Source: an uncultured Clostridia bacterium (GTDB lineage: Bacteria; Bacillota; Clostridia; Christensenellales; CAG-917). Taken from it: DNA of 64,000 nucleotides. The notes beneath the pieces are model-generated. The model saw only the letters and a program-made list of their open reading frames with translations, was not told where the DNA came from and did not search any database. The position numbers were made by a program, and so were the translations under genes. Position 1 is the first letter of the stretch; each line of letters begins with the position of its first letter. Positions 1-8,315 of this stretch are shown in pieces. The stretch spans positions 1-64,000 of the forward strand of contig CALVKR010000006.1 of NCBI GenBank assembly GCA_944332995.1. Reading direction: 5' to 3'.

Positions 1-42
1 ATTTTATTTAGCAATAGTGAATTTAAATTTATCCTTATTTTG

Positions 43-77
43 GCGAACGAAGTGAGCACCTCGCAAAAAGCCTGCTT
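43..77. repeat. 35-base dispersed repeat, copy 1
   Basis: A 35-base sequence beginning GCGAACGAAGTGAGCACC is found again, perfectly, at 448-482. It begins GCGA and contains TCGC, so it can fold on itself. The region 1-560 has no convincing gene: the open frames there are built from this repeat material and lack family resemblance. Confidence 0.85.
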
Positions 78-254
78 GGCTCGTGAAGTCGGCTGTTTGC
101 TCAAAACAAACTCCGTTTGTTTTTTCGCCTTTCCACCGCTTCCCTCGCTTTCCGCAAAATCAGGATTTTGCGGATTTTTATGCGGTTGTTATAAAACGAA
201 CAAAGAAAGCACTTATAAGGTTTAACTAATATTTTTAAATTTGCCCTTTTCTTT

Positions 255-283
255 GCGAGCGATAGCGAGCATATCGCAAAAAG
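255..283. repeat. Diverged third copy of the dispersed repeat
   Basis: This 29-base stretch starts GCGAGCGATAGCGAGC and ends TCGCAAAAAG, like the copies at 43-77 and 448-482. Its flanks form a 7-bp inverted repeat, TTTGCGA (252-258) with TCGCAAA (274-280), suggesting a REP-like palindromic element. Confidence 0.5.
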
Positions 284-397
284 TTCAGCTTGCGTGACTT
301 TTTGCGAAAAAGGAAAAACCTGCCGTAAAGTAAGAAAACGCATATTGCGTTTTCGCAAATAATCGGCAGAGTTTTTCCGCCACACGCCATAAATAAA

Positions 398-421
398 AGA
401 AAACGGCTTTAGCCGTTTTCT
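398..421 (-). terminator. Rho-independent terminator, possibly for tRNA-Pro
   Basis: A perfect 10-bp inverted repeat (AGAAAACGGC with GCCGTTTTCT, 4-base loop). Read on the minus strand it is followed by a T-rich tail (TTTTATTTAT). The only plausible upstream gene on that strand is the tRNA-Pro about 145 bases away. Confidence 0.55.
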
Positions 422-447
422 GATAAAAAAGGCGATGTCGTAAAAAT

Positions 448-482
448 GCGAACGAAGTGAGCACCTCGCAAAAAGCCTGCTT
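448..482. repeat. 35-base dispersed repeat, copy 2
   Basis: Perfect second copy of the element at 43-77, 405 bases downstream and in the same orientation. It continues into another GC-bearing stretch with TTTTTGCGAAAAGCG. Confidence 0.85.
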
Positions 483-564
483 TTTGCGAAAAGCGAAGGA
501 GCAAGGCATAAAGCGGAATTTTTTTGCAAAAAAAATGGAGCAAATTTGCCTTTGCTCCTTCGCG

Positions 565-641
565 TGGTCTGGGTGACAAGAATTGAACTTGCGACCTCTA
601 GAACCCCATTCTAGCGCGCTACCAAACTGCGCCACACCCAG
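565..641 (-). tRNA. tRNA-Pro (anticodon GGG)
   Basis: Read on the minus strand, a full cloverleaf is visible. The acceptor stem is CTGGGTG/CACCCAG with C1-G72 and discriminator A73, as usual for bacterial tRNA-Pro. The anticodon stem is CTAGA/TCTAG with loop ATGGGGT, giving anticodon GGG followed by G37. The T-stem is GCAAG/CTTGT. The 3' CCA is encoded (565-567). It reads CCC and CCU codons. Confidence 0.95.
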
Positions 642-910
642 TCGCTTTATTTGACTTACTTCATTATACCCGAAATTTTAAAAATTTCAATCGTTTAACA
701 TATCTTTTTAATTATTTTTATTTTTTATTTTAAAAGCCGTTACTGTTTTTATATTCAGACACTTTTGAAATTTACCTTATTTTAAAAGATTAGCTTTTTC
801 AATTTCCGTTTTGTATTATTTAATTTATCGAAGATTTTCGCATATCCCCCCCCCACATTATAGAATCGACAAGATATATCATTTTTTGTAATTATTTTTT
901 AAATTTACTA
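642..910. other. Intergenic, no gene seen
   Basis: AT-rich spacer between the tRNA-Pro and the TetR promoter region. It contains a run of nine C at 846-854, unusual in this composition, and no supported open frame. Confidence 0.6.
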
Positions 911-957
911 TTGACATTTATTATATAATGTATATTATATAATTATGATTATATAAT
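911..957 (+). promoter_or_regulatory. Probable TetR-operon promoter with three palindromic decamers
   Basis: A consensus -35 TTGACA (911-916) is followed by three identical palindromes ATTATATAAT at 920-929, 934-943 and 948-957, spaced exactly 14 bases apart. Possible -10 hexamers lie within them, for example TTATAT at 935-940 with an 18-base spacer. The repeats could be an operator for the TetR protein encoded downstream, or simply alternative -10 elements. Between here and the gene there is also a CTGACGG direct repeat (near 968-985) and an AAAGCCT/AGGCTTT inverted repeat in the leader. Confidence 0.5.
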
Positions 958-1094
958 TTATATAAAGTCTGACGGTAAACTGACGGCTTATTGTGCAGGC
1001 TTTATTATATAAAAGTCGTTTGGGATATAAAGCCTGAAATTGACAACAATAAATAAAAGGCTTTCGGGCGATGCGTGTATTTAAGAGGTAAAAG

Positions 1095-1643
1095 ATGGGG
1101 CCTAAGGTAAAAATTCAAAAAGAACAGATAACCAATGCGGCATTTGAAATCGTGCGCAAAGGCGGAATGGATTCGCTGACCGCAAAATCGCTTGCGGCAA
1201 AACTGAAGTGTTCGACGCAGCCTATTTTTTGCCACTATAAATCGATGGCGGATTTAAAGAGCGTCGTCGGGCAAAAAGCGGAAGACTATTTCAGAGAGTG
1301 TTTGAGCAAGCCCATCGATGGTATAAGCTCGTTTAAGGCGGTGGGACTAAACTATATCGCTTTTGCCGCCCGTGAAAAGGGGTTGTTTAAAACGCTGTAT
1401 ATGCACAAGCGTTTAGGCGACGTTTTCCGTGACGAAAAGAACGAGGAATACGTTTTAAAAGTTATGGACGATAATCCGCTTTTAACAAAGGAAGAGGCCG
1501 AGAGGGTGTTTAAAGAGCTGTGGATTTTTTCGCACGGGATAGGCACCATGCTTGCGACGGAAACGGCGACGTTTAGCGAAAACGAATTGCAGACTATGTT
1601 GACGGACGTCTATAGGGGCGTAATTAAAATGTTTGAAAAATAA
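1095..1643 (+). CDS. TetR/AcrR-family transcriptional regulator
   Basis: A 182-residue one-component regulator. Residues 5-55 form the TetR-type helix-turn-helix (AFEIVRKGGMDSLTAKSLAA, then a second helix ending FCHYKSMADL). The C-terminal ligand domain has a WIFSHGIGTM segment, as in TetR proteins with the WHG-type C-terminal domain. The start ATG is preceded by AAGAGGT at a suitable distance. It is the first gene of an operon with a flavoprotein (26-base gap) and an Fe-S reductase. Autoregulation and control of the redox pair is the usual arrangement but is inferred here; the ligand is unknown. Confidence 0.9.
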   Translation: MGPKVKIQKEQITNAAFEIVRKGGMDSLTAKSLAAKLKCSTQPIFCHYKSMADLKSVVGQKAEDYFRECLSKPIDGISSFKAVGLNYIAFAAREKGLFKTLYMHKRLGDVFRDEKNEEYVLKVMDDNPLLTKEEAERVFKELWIFSHGIGTMLATETATFSENELQTMLTDVYRGVIKMFEK

Positions 1644-1669
1644 AAATTATAAATTTTAAGGAGGTAAAT

Positions 1670-3196
1670 ATGGACAAATACGATGCAGTGGTTATCGGTG
1701 GCGGAAACGGCGGACTTGTAGCGGCAATACGGTTGCTTCAAGGCGGAGCAAAAGTATTGCTTGTCGAAAAGCACAATCTCCCCGGCGGTTTTGCCACGAG
1801 TTTCAAAAGAGGCAGATTTGAATTTGAAGCCTCTTTGCACGAGCTGAACGACTTTGGCACAAAGGACAATGCCGGAGACGTAAGAGACCTTTTTGACGCA
1901 CTCGGCGTTACCGACAAAATCGATTGGACGGAAATTCCCGAGGCTTACAGAGTCATATCGAGGGAAGAGAAAATCGACGCTACCATGCCGTTTGGCATAA
2001 AAGCGTTTATCGACAAAATGGAGTCATACGTTCCCGGAAGCAGACGCTCGATGGAAAAGTTTTTCGAGCTTGCCAAGACGATACATGCGGCGCAGGCATA
2101 TTCTAACTCGGTAAACGGCGCAACGGATAAAAAGGTCATGCTGTCGAAATACGCCAATTTTGTCAGAGTGGGCTCATACTCCGTAAACGAGGTTTTAGAC
2201 GCATTAAAGATGCCTAAAAAGGCAAAGGACATTTTAAACGCATATTGGTGTTACCTTGGCGCACACTGCGACGACCTCAGCTTTATACACTACGCTTCGA
2301 TGGTTTACAGATATATCACCAAAGGTGCGTCGATGCCCAAAATGCGCTCGCACGAGATATCCCTCGCCCTTGTCGAAAGGATAAGAGAGCTGGGCGGCGA
2401 CGTGTGGTTTAACACGGAAGCGGTTAAAATTCTGACCGGCAACGACGGAATAGAGGGCGTCGTTTTGAACGGCGGCAAGACGATACAGACAAGACACGTC
2501 ATAGCCAACTGCGCTCCGCACCTCGTATACGGCAAAATGATAGACAACGTCCCCGAACGTATCGTAAAGGCGACAAACGCAAGAAAGTTTGCAGGCAGAG
2601 GTCTTACCATGTTCTTGGGGCTCAACAAGAGTGCAGACGAGCTGGGTATCGAGAATCACAACTATTTCTTATACGACACGATGGATTCTAAAAAGCAATA
2701 CGAGCTCATGAAAAAGATTTCCACAAACAAGGTTCAGGCGACGGTATGCCTAAACAGAGCGTATCCCGAATGCTCGCCTAAGGGCACGTGTATGATGTAT
2801 TTTACCACGCTGTTTATGGAAGACGATTGGGGCAACGTTTCGGCAAAAGACTATTTCAAGGTGAAAGACGAATACGTAAAAGTGATGATTGACCGTTTTG
2901 AAAAAGATACGGGCTCGAAGATTTCCGACTCTATCGAGGAAATTTCTCTTGCTACGCCCATGACCTACGCTCACTACTGCGGACACCCCGAAGGCGACAT
3001 ATACGGATACGAGTCGCAATATTGGGACGGACTCACTCCCCGTCTTTTGATGATGAACGAAGATTATCAAAACGGTATACGAGGCTTAAGATTTGCAGGC
3101 GGATATTCGATGAGACTTTCGGGATATTCGAGCGCATATTTCTCGGGCGACATTTCAGGCCGACAGACTGTCGGTGATATAAAGAGGGAGGGTTAA
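1670..3196 (+). CDS. CrtI-like NAD(P)/FAD-dependent oxidoreductase (phytoene desaturase / retinol saturase superfamily)
   Basis: A 508-residue flavoprotein. The N-terminal Rossmann dinucleotide motif is at residues 6-15 (VVIGGGNGG), followed by an acidic residue at the end of beta-2 (LLVEKHNLPGG) and the GGFATSF stretch shared by phytoene desaturases and retinol saturases. A C-terminal FAD-contacting segment (RFAGGYSMRLSGYSSAYFSG) is near residues 473-492. A strong AAGGAGG ribosome site precedes the ATG. It is cotranscribed with a TetR regulator and, 3 bases downstream, an NAD(P)H-2Fe-2S reductase that could supply its electrons. No carotenoid genes lie nearby, so the substrate, perhaps a hydrophobic molecule with conjugated C=C bonds, is unknown. 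Confidence 0.8.
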   Translation: MDKYDAVVIGGGNGGLVAAIRLLQGGAKVLLVEKHNLPGGFATSFKRGRFEFEASLHELNDFGTKDNAGDVRDLFDALGVTDKIDWTEIPEAYRVISREEKIDATMPFGIKAFIDKMESYVPGSRRSMEKFFELAKTIHAAQAYSNSVNGATDKKVMLSKYANFVRVGSYSVNEVLDALKMPKKAKDILNAYWCYLGAHCDDLSFIHYASMVYRYITKGASMPKMRSHEISLALVERIRELGGDVWFNTEAVKILTGNDGIEGVVLNGGKTIQTRHVIANCAPHLVYGKMIDNVPERIVKATNARKFAGRGLTMFLGLNKSADELGIENHNYFLYDTMDSKKQYELMKKISTNKVQATVCLNRAYPECSPKGTCMMYFTTLFMEDDWGNVSAKDYFKVKDEYVKVMIDRFEKDTGSKISDSIEEISLATPMTYAHYCGHPEGDIYGYESQYWDGLTPRLLMMNEDYQNGIRGLRFAGGYSMRLSGYSSAYFSGDISGRQTVGDIKREG

Positions 3197-3199
3197 ACT

Positions 3200-4348
3200 A
3201 TGGCATTCCGTTTTAAAAAACAGATATTCGGTTTTATGGATCTGATAAGGTTTACCAAATTGGTAGACAAAAGACGCGCAAAACTTGAAAATGCGCCTGC
3301 CACTCCTTTGCCTGTCACTTACAGAGTAAACGAAACGGCAAAGATTTTGCACCCTGCTCCCCTTACGGTAAAACTTGTCGGGATAGTCAAAGACTCCCCG
3401 GATACCAAGACGTATACGTTTGAGCTTCCTCAAAAAGCATTCTTCAGAGCGGGACAATACGCAGTGCTCAGAGCAAAAATCGGCGACAGCCTCGTGTCGA
3501 GACCTTACGCCATATCCTCATCGCCGTATACGGCATTGAACGACGGTAAGGTATCGCTTACCATCAAAAAGTCGGGATATTTCAGCTCGTATATGTTCGA
3601 TAAGGCAAAAGAGGGCGACGAGTTTACGCTTAGTCTGCCGTTCGGAAACTTTTTCTATGAATCGGTAAAGGATTGTCCGCATATCGTCGGCATTGCAGGC
3701 GGAAGCGGAATAACTCCCTTCTACTCAATGATAAAGGGTATAGAGGAAGGCAGCGAAGATTTTAAACTTACCCTGTTCTACGGAGCAAAGACGGCAAACG
3801 ACCTCGTCTTCAAAGACGAGCTCGACAAGGTATCGAACGACAAAATCAAAATCGTTTACGTATTGAGCGACGAAAAGAGCGACGGTTACGAAAACGGCTT
3901 TATAAGTGCGGATATAATCAAAAAATACGTTGACGGCGACTTTACCGCCATGCTTTGCGGACCAAACGCCATGTATAACTTTGTCGACGCCGAACTCGCC
4001 AAAATGGGCGTAAGCGGTAAATTTGTCAAACACGAGGCAAACTGCACTGCGTCGAGAGACGTCAAGCCCAAGACGTATAAACTTACCGTCCACATTCAGG
4101 ACGAGGTTTACACCGTCGAAGCGGATGCGGCGGACACCATCCTCACCTCTATGGAAAGGGCGGGACTTTCCGTCCCGGCAAGATGCCGTGCCGGCGGCTG
4201 CGGTTTTTGCCACAGCAAACTCGTCAGCGGAAAGTTTTCGATAGCCGGAGCGGATAAACGCCGTCTTGCCGATTCCAAGTTCGGATATATCCACCCCTGC
4301 TGCTCCTATCCCGATTCGGATATGGAACTTATCGTGCCGAGAGGTTAG
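3200..4348 (+). CDS. Ferredoxin-NAD(P)H reductase-like protein with C-terminal 2Fe-2S domain
   Basis: A 382-residue electron-transfer protein. After a basic N-terminal helix (1-50) comes an FNR-type FAD-binding barrel with RPYAISS at 101-107, then a nucleotide-binding domain with GIAGGSGITPFYSM near 163. The C-terminus is a plant-type ferredoxin domain with cluster cysteines C329-X4-C334-X2-C337 and C367 or C368 (HPCCSYP). The architecture resembles oxygenase or hydroxylase reductases. It follows the CrtI-like flavoprotein by 3 bases, with GGGAGGG just before the start, so the two are probably made together. The physiological acceptor is inferred to be that flavoprotein. Confidence 0.85.
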   Translation: MAFRFKKQIFGFMDLIRFTKLVDKRRAKLENAPATPLPVTYRVNETAKILHPAPLTVKLVGIVKDSPDTKTYTFELPQKAFFRAGQYAVLRAKIGDSLVSRPYAISSSPYTALNDGKVSLTIKKSGYFSSYMFDKAKEGDEFTLSLPFGNFFYESVKDCPHIVGIAGGSGITPFYSMIKGIEEGSEDFKLTLFYGAKTANDLVFKDELDKVSNDKIKIVYVLSDEKSDGYENGFISADIIKKYVDGDFTAMLCGPNAMYNFVDAELAKMGVSGKFVKHEANCTASRDVKPKTYKLTVHIQDEVYTVEADAADTILTSMERAGLSVPARCRAGGCGFCHSKLVSGKFSIAGADKRRLADSKFGYIHPCCSYPDSDMELIVPRG

Positions 4349-4436
4349 ATAGCGTTTCAGCGCAAAAACAGTGACGCATGCGCTATATCCTTTGTAAAAA
4401 AGCCAAGTCTTTAAAATAGACGGCGAAGTCGCAAAA

Positions 4437-4471
4437 CAAAAAGCGGATAAGAAAACTTATCCGCTTTTTTA
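4437..4471. terminator. Bidirectional rho-independent terminator
   Basis: A perfect 10-bp stem AGCGGATAAG/CTTATCCGCT (4442-4451 and 4456-4465) with an AAAA loop, flanked by T5-6 on the plus strand and a T-rich tract on the minus strand. It ends the redox operon and can also stop hppA transcription arriving from the other side. Confidence 0.85.
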
Positions 4472-4503
4472 TGTTTTGTCAATATTGTTAAAACCGTTTT
4501 TTG

Positions 4504-4605
4504 CTTTTTAAACGTTTTTAAGTCGTTTTTACTTTTTAAACGTTTTAAGTCTTTTACTTTTTAAACGTTGTTAAGTCTTTTTTGCTTTTTAAACCTTGTT
4601 AAGTC
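4504..4605. repeat. Four direct repeats CTTTTTAAACGTTxTTAAGTC
   Basis: Copies lie at 4504-4524, 4532-4551, 4557-4577 and 4585-4605 (period 28, 25, 28). Each has TTTAAA and TTAAG cores. They fill the convergent gap between the reductase gene and hppA; nothing else is seen in 4472-4669. Confidence 0.8.
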
Positions 4606-4669
4606 TGTTTAAGCCGTTGTTGTTTTTTACCGCATATCCGATAAAAAGGAAATGCCTTACATCATGAGC

Positions 4670-6868
4670 TTACAGCGGAATTCCTATAATTCCGTTTACG
4701 GCGTTTATGACAACGAACAGAGTAGTGGCGACGGTAGACATCATCTTTATGAAGATATCGAGCGCAACGCCCACGACGTCCTTTCTCGTATCCCCCACCG
4801 TATCGCCGGTAACGGAAGCCTTGTGCGCAGCCGAGCCTTTGCCGTGTCCTTTAAGTCCGCCGCTTTCGATAAACTTTTTGGCGTTGTCGAACGCTCCGCC
4901 CGAGTTGCCCATAAATATGGCTCTGGGGATAGCCACTATCGTGGCGCCGAGCAATATGCCGAGGACAAAGTCGACGCCGAAGAATATTCCGCCGACAAAC
5001 GGCACGGCTAAGGCGATTATCGACGGCAGGAGCATACGCCTTAGCGCCGATTTAGTCGCAAGCGAAACCAGCTCGTTGTAGTCGGGCGTCTTTTTGCCGC
5101 TTAGCACGTCGGGGTCTCTCAGCTGTCTGTCACCGACGTCGGCGAGCTCTTTCGCCGATTTGATGGTGTTGTCGGTAAGCAAAGCGCAGAAAAATTCGAT
5201 GAGCGCACCGCCGATTATGCAACCTGCTATGACTATAAAACTTGAAACGGTCGGAGTTTCGAGATTGAATCCGGAATAATTTCCGACGTATGCCACTATG
5301 AGCGATACCGTGGCAAACGCCGCCGAGCCTATGGCGAATCCTTTGCCTATCGCCGCCGTCGTGTTGCCGACGGAGTCGAGTTTATCCGTTATCACCCTGA
5401 CCTCGGGGTCGAGGTGGCAGGACTCGGCAAGTCCTCCTGCGTTGTCCGCAATCGGTCCGAAAGCGTCAATCGAAACCGTCGTTCCGACAAACGAAAGCAT
5501 ACCGAGCGCCGCTATCGCTATTCCGTACGTTCCGCAGACGTATCCTGAAATCAAAAGAGAAATGCCGATTATCAAAATGGGCAAAAGACAGGATTTAGAG
5601 CCTACGGCGTCGCCTTTGGTTACGACGAACGCCTCGCCCTCGGTAGCGTATTCCGCAATCTGACGGGTGGGCTTGTGGTCGGCGCTCGTGTAGTATTCCG
5701 TAATCATTCCTATCGCAACACCGCTGATAATGCCGAGTATGGCGCATATCCACGGGGACGCCCAGCTTGCCTTAAAGCCTGCCGCCGCAAGCACGTCGGG
5801 AGATATTCCCCTGCCGAACGCAAGATAAGACGCCACGCCGCCAAGGCCTATCGAAAGCGCCGCCGAAACGTAGGTCGCTATATCGAGTTCTTTGGACGGA
5901 TTTTGCGACATCTTTTTGAGTGCGACAAACCCGAGACCTATAATACAGCCGATAAGGCCGCCGCCCGCAATGATAAGCGGATAAATATAACTTGAGGTGA
6001 AGAAAGCCGCCGTAAGAGTCGAGCCGTTTTGAGTGAGAAGCGAAACGGCAACGATAATACTTGCCGTCATCGTTGCAACGAAACTTTCCAAAAGGTCGGA
6101 ACAGTTTCCCGCTATGTCGTTGACGTTGTCGCCGATAAAATCTGCTATGACGTTGGGGACTCTGCTGTCGTCCTCGGGCAGGTCGTTTCTGATTTTGCCG
6201 AGGATATCAGCCGATATATCCGCCGCCTTGGTATAGTTTCCGCCCGCCACTCTGTTGAACATGGCAACGGTGGAACAGCCGAGCGAATAGGTCGTAACTC
6301 TCATGACCGACGTATTAGTCATGAGTGCGGCAAAGTCGATAATGCCGTTTCCGTTGAACGCAGGCAGGTCTTTGAGCCCCACTCCCGTCAACGTGTCGAC
6401 GCTTTGCGGACCGACGCCTGCGGCAAGCACGATAATCAGCAATCCCAAAATGCCGAACGCCTGAACGCTCAGCCCCGATATACTGCCTCCCGTAAGAGCC
6501 GTCTTTACCGTCGCTCCTACGCTTAGCGTTTCCCTTGCCGTGTTTGCCGTCCTCACGTTGGCGATCGTTGCGCTTTTCATACCCAACACGCAGACGGCGC
6601 TTGACATTGCCGCCCCGAGTATGTAAGTGAGACCGCTCCACTTTTCAATGAACAGCGAAAACAGCACGGCGAGCAAAGCCACGACTATGCCTATCGTGGT
6701 AAACTCTTTTCTGATAAATACGTTGGCACCCGAGCGGATTATCTTGCTCATATAGCGCATCTGCGCAGTACCCTCGCTGAGACGGTTGATTTTTATAAAA
6801 CAGCCTACGACGTAAAGTATCGCAAAGGCGCATACTCCAATCAAACCGTATAACCAAACGTTTCCCAT
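4670..6868 (-). CDS. hppA: Membrane-bound cation-translocating pyrophosphatase
   Basis: A 732-residue polytopic protein that hydrolyses cytosolic pyrophosphate to pump H+ and/or Na+ across the membrane. The pyrophosphate-binding acidic motifs are present: DISADILGK and DFIGDNVND, in the family order. The C-terminal TGDTVGDTRKD motif is also present. The alanine in GNTTAAIGKG fits the K+-dependent subfamily, where K+-independent enzymes carry lysine. Around the gating-helix glutamate the sequence is unusual (NCSDLLESFVAT), with E one helical turn from the GSYAE position, so ion specificity is left open. AAAGGTGGG precedes the ATG. Single-gene unit with its own promoter. Confidence 0.95.
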   Translation of the reverse strand: MGNVWLYGLIGVCAFAILYVVGCFIKINRLSEGTAQMRYMSKIIRSGANVFIRKEFTTIGIVVALLAVLFSLFIEKWSGLTYILGAAMSSAVCVLGMKSATIANVRTANTARETLSVGATVKTALTGGSISGLSVQAFGILGLLIIVLAAGVGPQSVDTLTGVGLKDLPAFNGNGIIDFAALMTNTSVMRVTTYSLGCSTVAMFNRVAGGNYTKAADISADILGKIRNDLPEDDSRVPNVIADFIGDNVNDIAGNCSDLLESFVATMTASIIVAVSLLTQNGSTLTAAFFTSSYIYPLIIAGGGLIGCIIGLGFVALKKMSQNPSKELDIATYVSAALSIGLGGVASYLAFGRGISPDVLAAAGFKASWASPWICAILGIISGVAIGMITEYYTSADHKPTRQIAEYATEGEAFVVTKGDAVGSKSCLLPILIIGISLLISGYVCGTYGIAIAALGMLSFVGTTVSIDAFGPIADNAGGLAESCHLDPEVRVITDKLDSVGNTTAAIGKGFAIGSAAFATVSLIVAYVGNYSGFNLETPTVSSFIVIAGCIIGGALIEFFCALLTDNTIKSAKELADVGDRQLRDPDVLSGKKTPDYNELVSLATKSALRRMLLPSIIALAVPFVGGIFFGVDFVLGILLGATIVAIPRAIFMGNSGGAFDNAKKFIESGGLKGHGKGSAAHKASVTGDTVGDTRKDVVGVALDIFIKMMSTVATTLFVVINAVNGIIGIPL

Positions 6869-6898
6869 TTCCCACCTTTAAAAGTTTTGATTGCTTTA

Positions 6899-6926
6899 AT
6901 TATACCACCGTGAAAAAATATTTCAA
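6899..6926 (-). promoter_or_regulatory. hppA promoter
   Basis: On the minus strand, TTGAAA (6921-6926), a 16-base spacer and TATAAT (6899-6904), about 30 bases before the hppA ATG. The rest of 6927-7141 is AT-rich with no gene. Confidence 0.65.
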
Positions 6927-7140
6927 TAGGCATTTTAGTTTTGCGCTTTTTGGGAGTAAATAACGGCGCTTTAGGGTAAATTAAATTTTGTTGCTATAAG
7001 TTGATTTTAAATTGCAATAAATTTATATTGAATTTTTTTGTTAAATTTTAATTTTTATCTGAATTTCAATTGCGCTATGCAATTGCAATAAGCTATAAAT
7101 GCGGCTTTATCGCTATAAGACCATAAGCGCTTTTTAAGCG

Positions 7141-7166
7141 TAAAAAAACCGCTTACAAAGCGGTGC
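7141..7166 (-). terminator. Terminator of the polysaccharide operon
   Basis: On the minus strand a 7-bp hairpin (ACCGCTT with AAGCGGT, 3-base loop) overlaps the stop codon of the DUF4422 gene and is followed by seven T. Confidence 0.75.
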
Positions 7167-8034
7167 GTTTTTTGCGGATATAATAAATCCTTTTGGGAAT
7201 AAAATATAAAATCAAAGGCTTTATGCAGATAAGAAAGCCTCCCTTTTTTTCCTTAAAGTTTTGCCTGACCTCGGCAAGGACCTCTTTAAACTTCTTTTTC
7301 CGTCCCAAAAACAATATCGGCAGATAATTCGCCTTTTTGCCCTGTTCGAGCAAATAGGCAAAATAGATACCCGTAAGCCTTTCGGTGATAAACATTCTTT
7401 CGGTGGGGTGCTTGGTCTGTTTTTCGTATTTTTCAAGCACGGTAAACATAAAATTGCAATAATCGAAAAACTCCTGTTTTTTGAAGATAAAAGCGTTGTA
7501 AAAAAACGTCGTTTTACCCTTTGCGTAGTCGGTGGCTGTCCTCGTCATAAACGGGAAGTCCTCGTTGATTATTTTGAGCACCAAATTGAAGTCGTCGGCG
7601 TGATGGGTAAACTTGTAGTTGTTGTAAACGGACGAACGCACGTTCGGCATCGGTGCGACAAAATCGACGCCTTCTAAAACCTTGTCGACGTTTTCCGGGG
7701 AATAATTGAGTTTTTCAAAAATGCCGTCTGCCGAATCGGTATCGTAAAAGGCGTATTTTCTCTTTTCAAAAATGAAAAAGCGTCTGTAATGGTTTAAACC
7801 GATATAATCGGGATTGCCTATCTTGTCGTAGTTTTTCCACGCCCAATAGACGGCGGTAAACTCGTTGTAGGTGGAATTTTTTTGGGATATATTGTCGCCG
7901 GTATCGTCGCCAATCATCTGCGTGGCGAGATAGTCGTAGTCGTCGCCTTGCCCTAAGTGAATAGGCAAAAACACCTCGTTTTCGACGACGGGTGATTTTT
8001 TATGGTATGCGACTAAAATCTTTAAGTTTGCCAT
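7153..8034 (-). CDS. DUF4422 glycosyltransferase-like protein
   Basis: A 293-residue cytosolic protein with the hallmarks of the DUF4422 family found in capsule and exopolysaccharide loci. These are the N-terminal KILVAYHKK strand, NSTYNEFTAVYWAWKN, and GLNHYRRFF near residue 100. The family is treated as a glycosyltransferase; the sugar it adds cannot be read from sequence. It is the last minus-strand gene of the galactan locus, but 520 bases of repeat-rich DNA separate it from the GlfT2-like gene, so it may be transcribed separately. The C-terminal 40 residues are strongly basic and hydrophobic (YFIPKRIYYIRKK), perhaps a membrane-associating tail. Confidence 0.8.
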   Translation of the reverse strand: MANLKILVAYHKKSPVVENEVFLPIHLGQGDDYDYLATQMIGDDTGDNISQKNSTYNEFTAVYWAWKNYDKIGNPDYIGLNHYRRFFIFEKRKYAFYDTDSADGIFEKLNYSPENVDKVLEGVDFVAPMPNVRSSVYNNYKFTHHADDFNLVLKIINEDFPFMTRTATDYAKGKTTFFYNAFIFKKQEFFDYCNFMFTVLEKYEKQTKHPTERMFITERLTGIYFAYLLEQGKKANYLPILFLGRKKKFKEVLAEVRQNFKEKKGGFLICIKPLILYFIPKRIYYIRKKRTAL

Positions 8035-8315
8035 TTAATATTATCCTTTGTCAGACAGCCCTCATTTAACCTGTGCTTTAACTTGAACTAAACGGGCTTA
8101 TATTATCTTTTGCAAAAGTTTGAACATTATTGCCGACGAGCGATTATTTTAGAAAATCGATTTCTATTTATAAACCGAAAAATATTGCCGAAATCGCTGT
8201 CGTTATCCGTGTCGTTATCTGCATTATCGCCAAGGTATCTTTTATCTTTTAATAATATCGCCGCACTTTGCGCTGTGATTGACGCTTTGTGGCGCTGTGA
8301 TTTCTGATATTTGTC

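Noticed and set aside
101-635. Open frames of 142 and 116 codons on the minus strand
   Set aside because: They run through repeat elements and the tRNA-Pro, have no ribosome site and show Phe/Lys/Arg-rich nonsense composition.
846-854. Run of nine C as a phase-variation tract
   Set aside because: It is intergenic and over 200 bases from the next gene, outside the predicted promoter; no frame or spacer would be switched.
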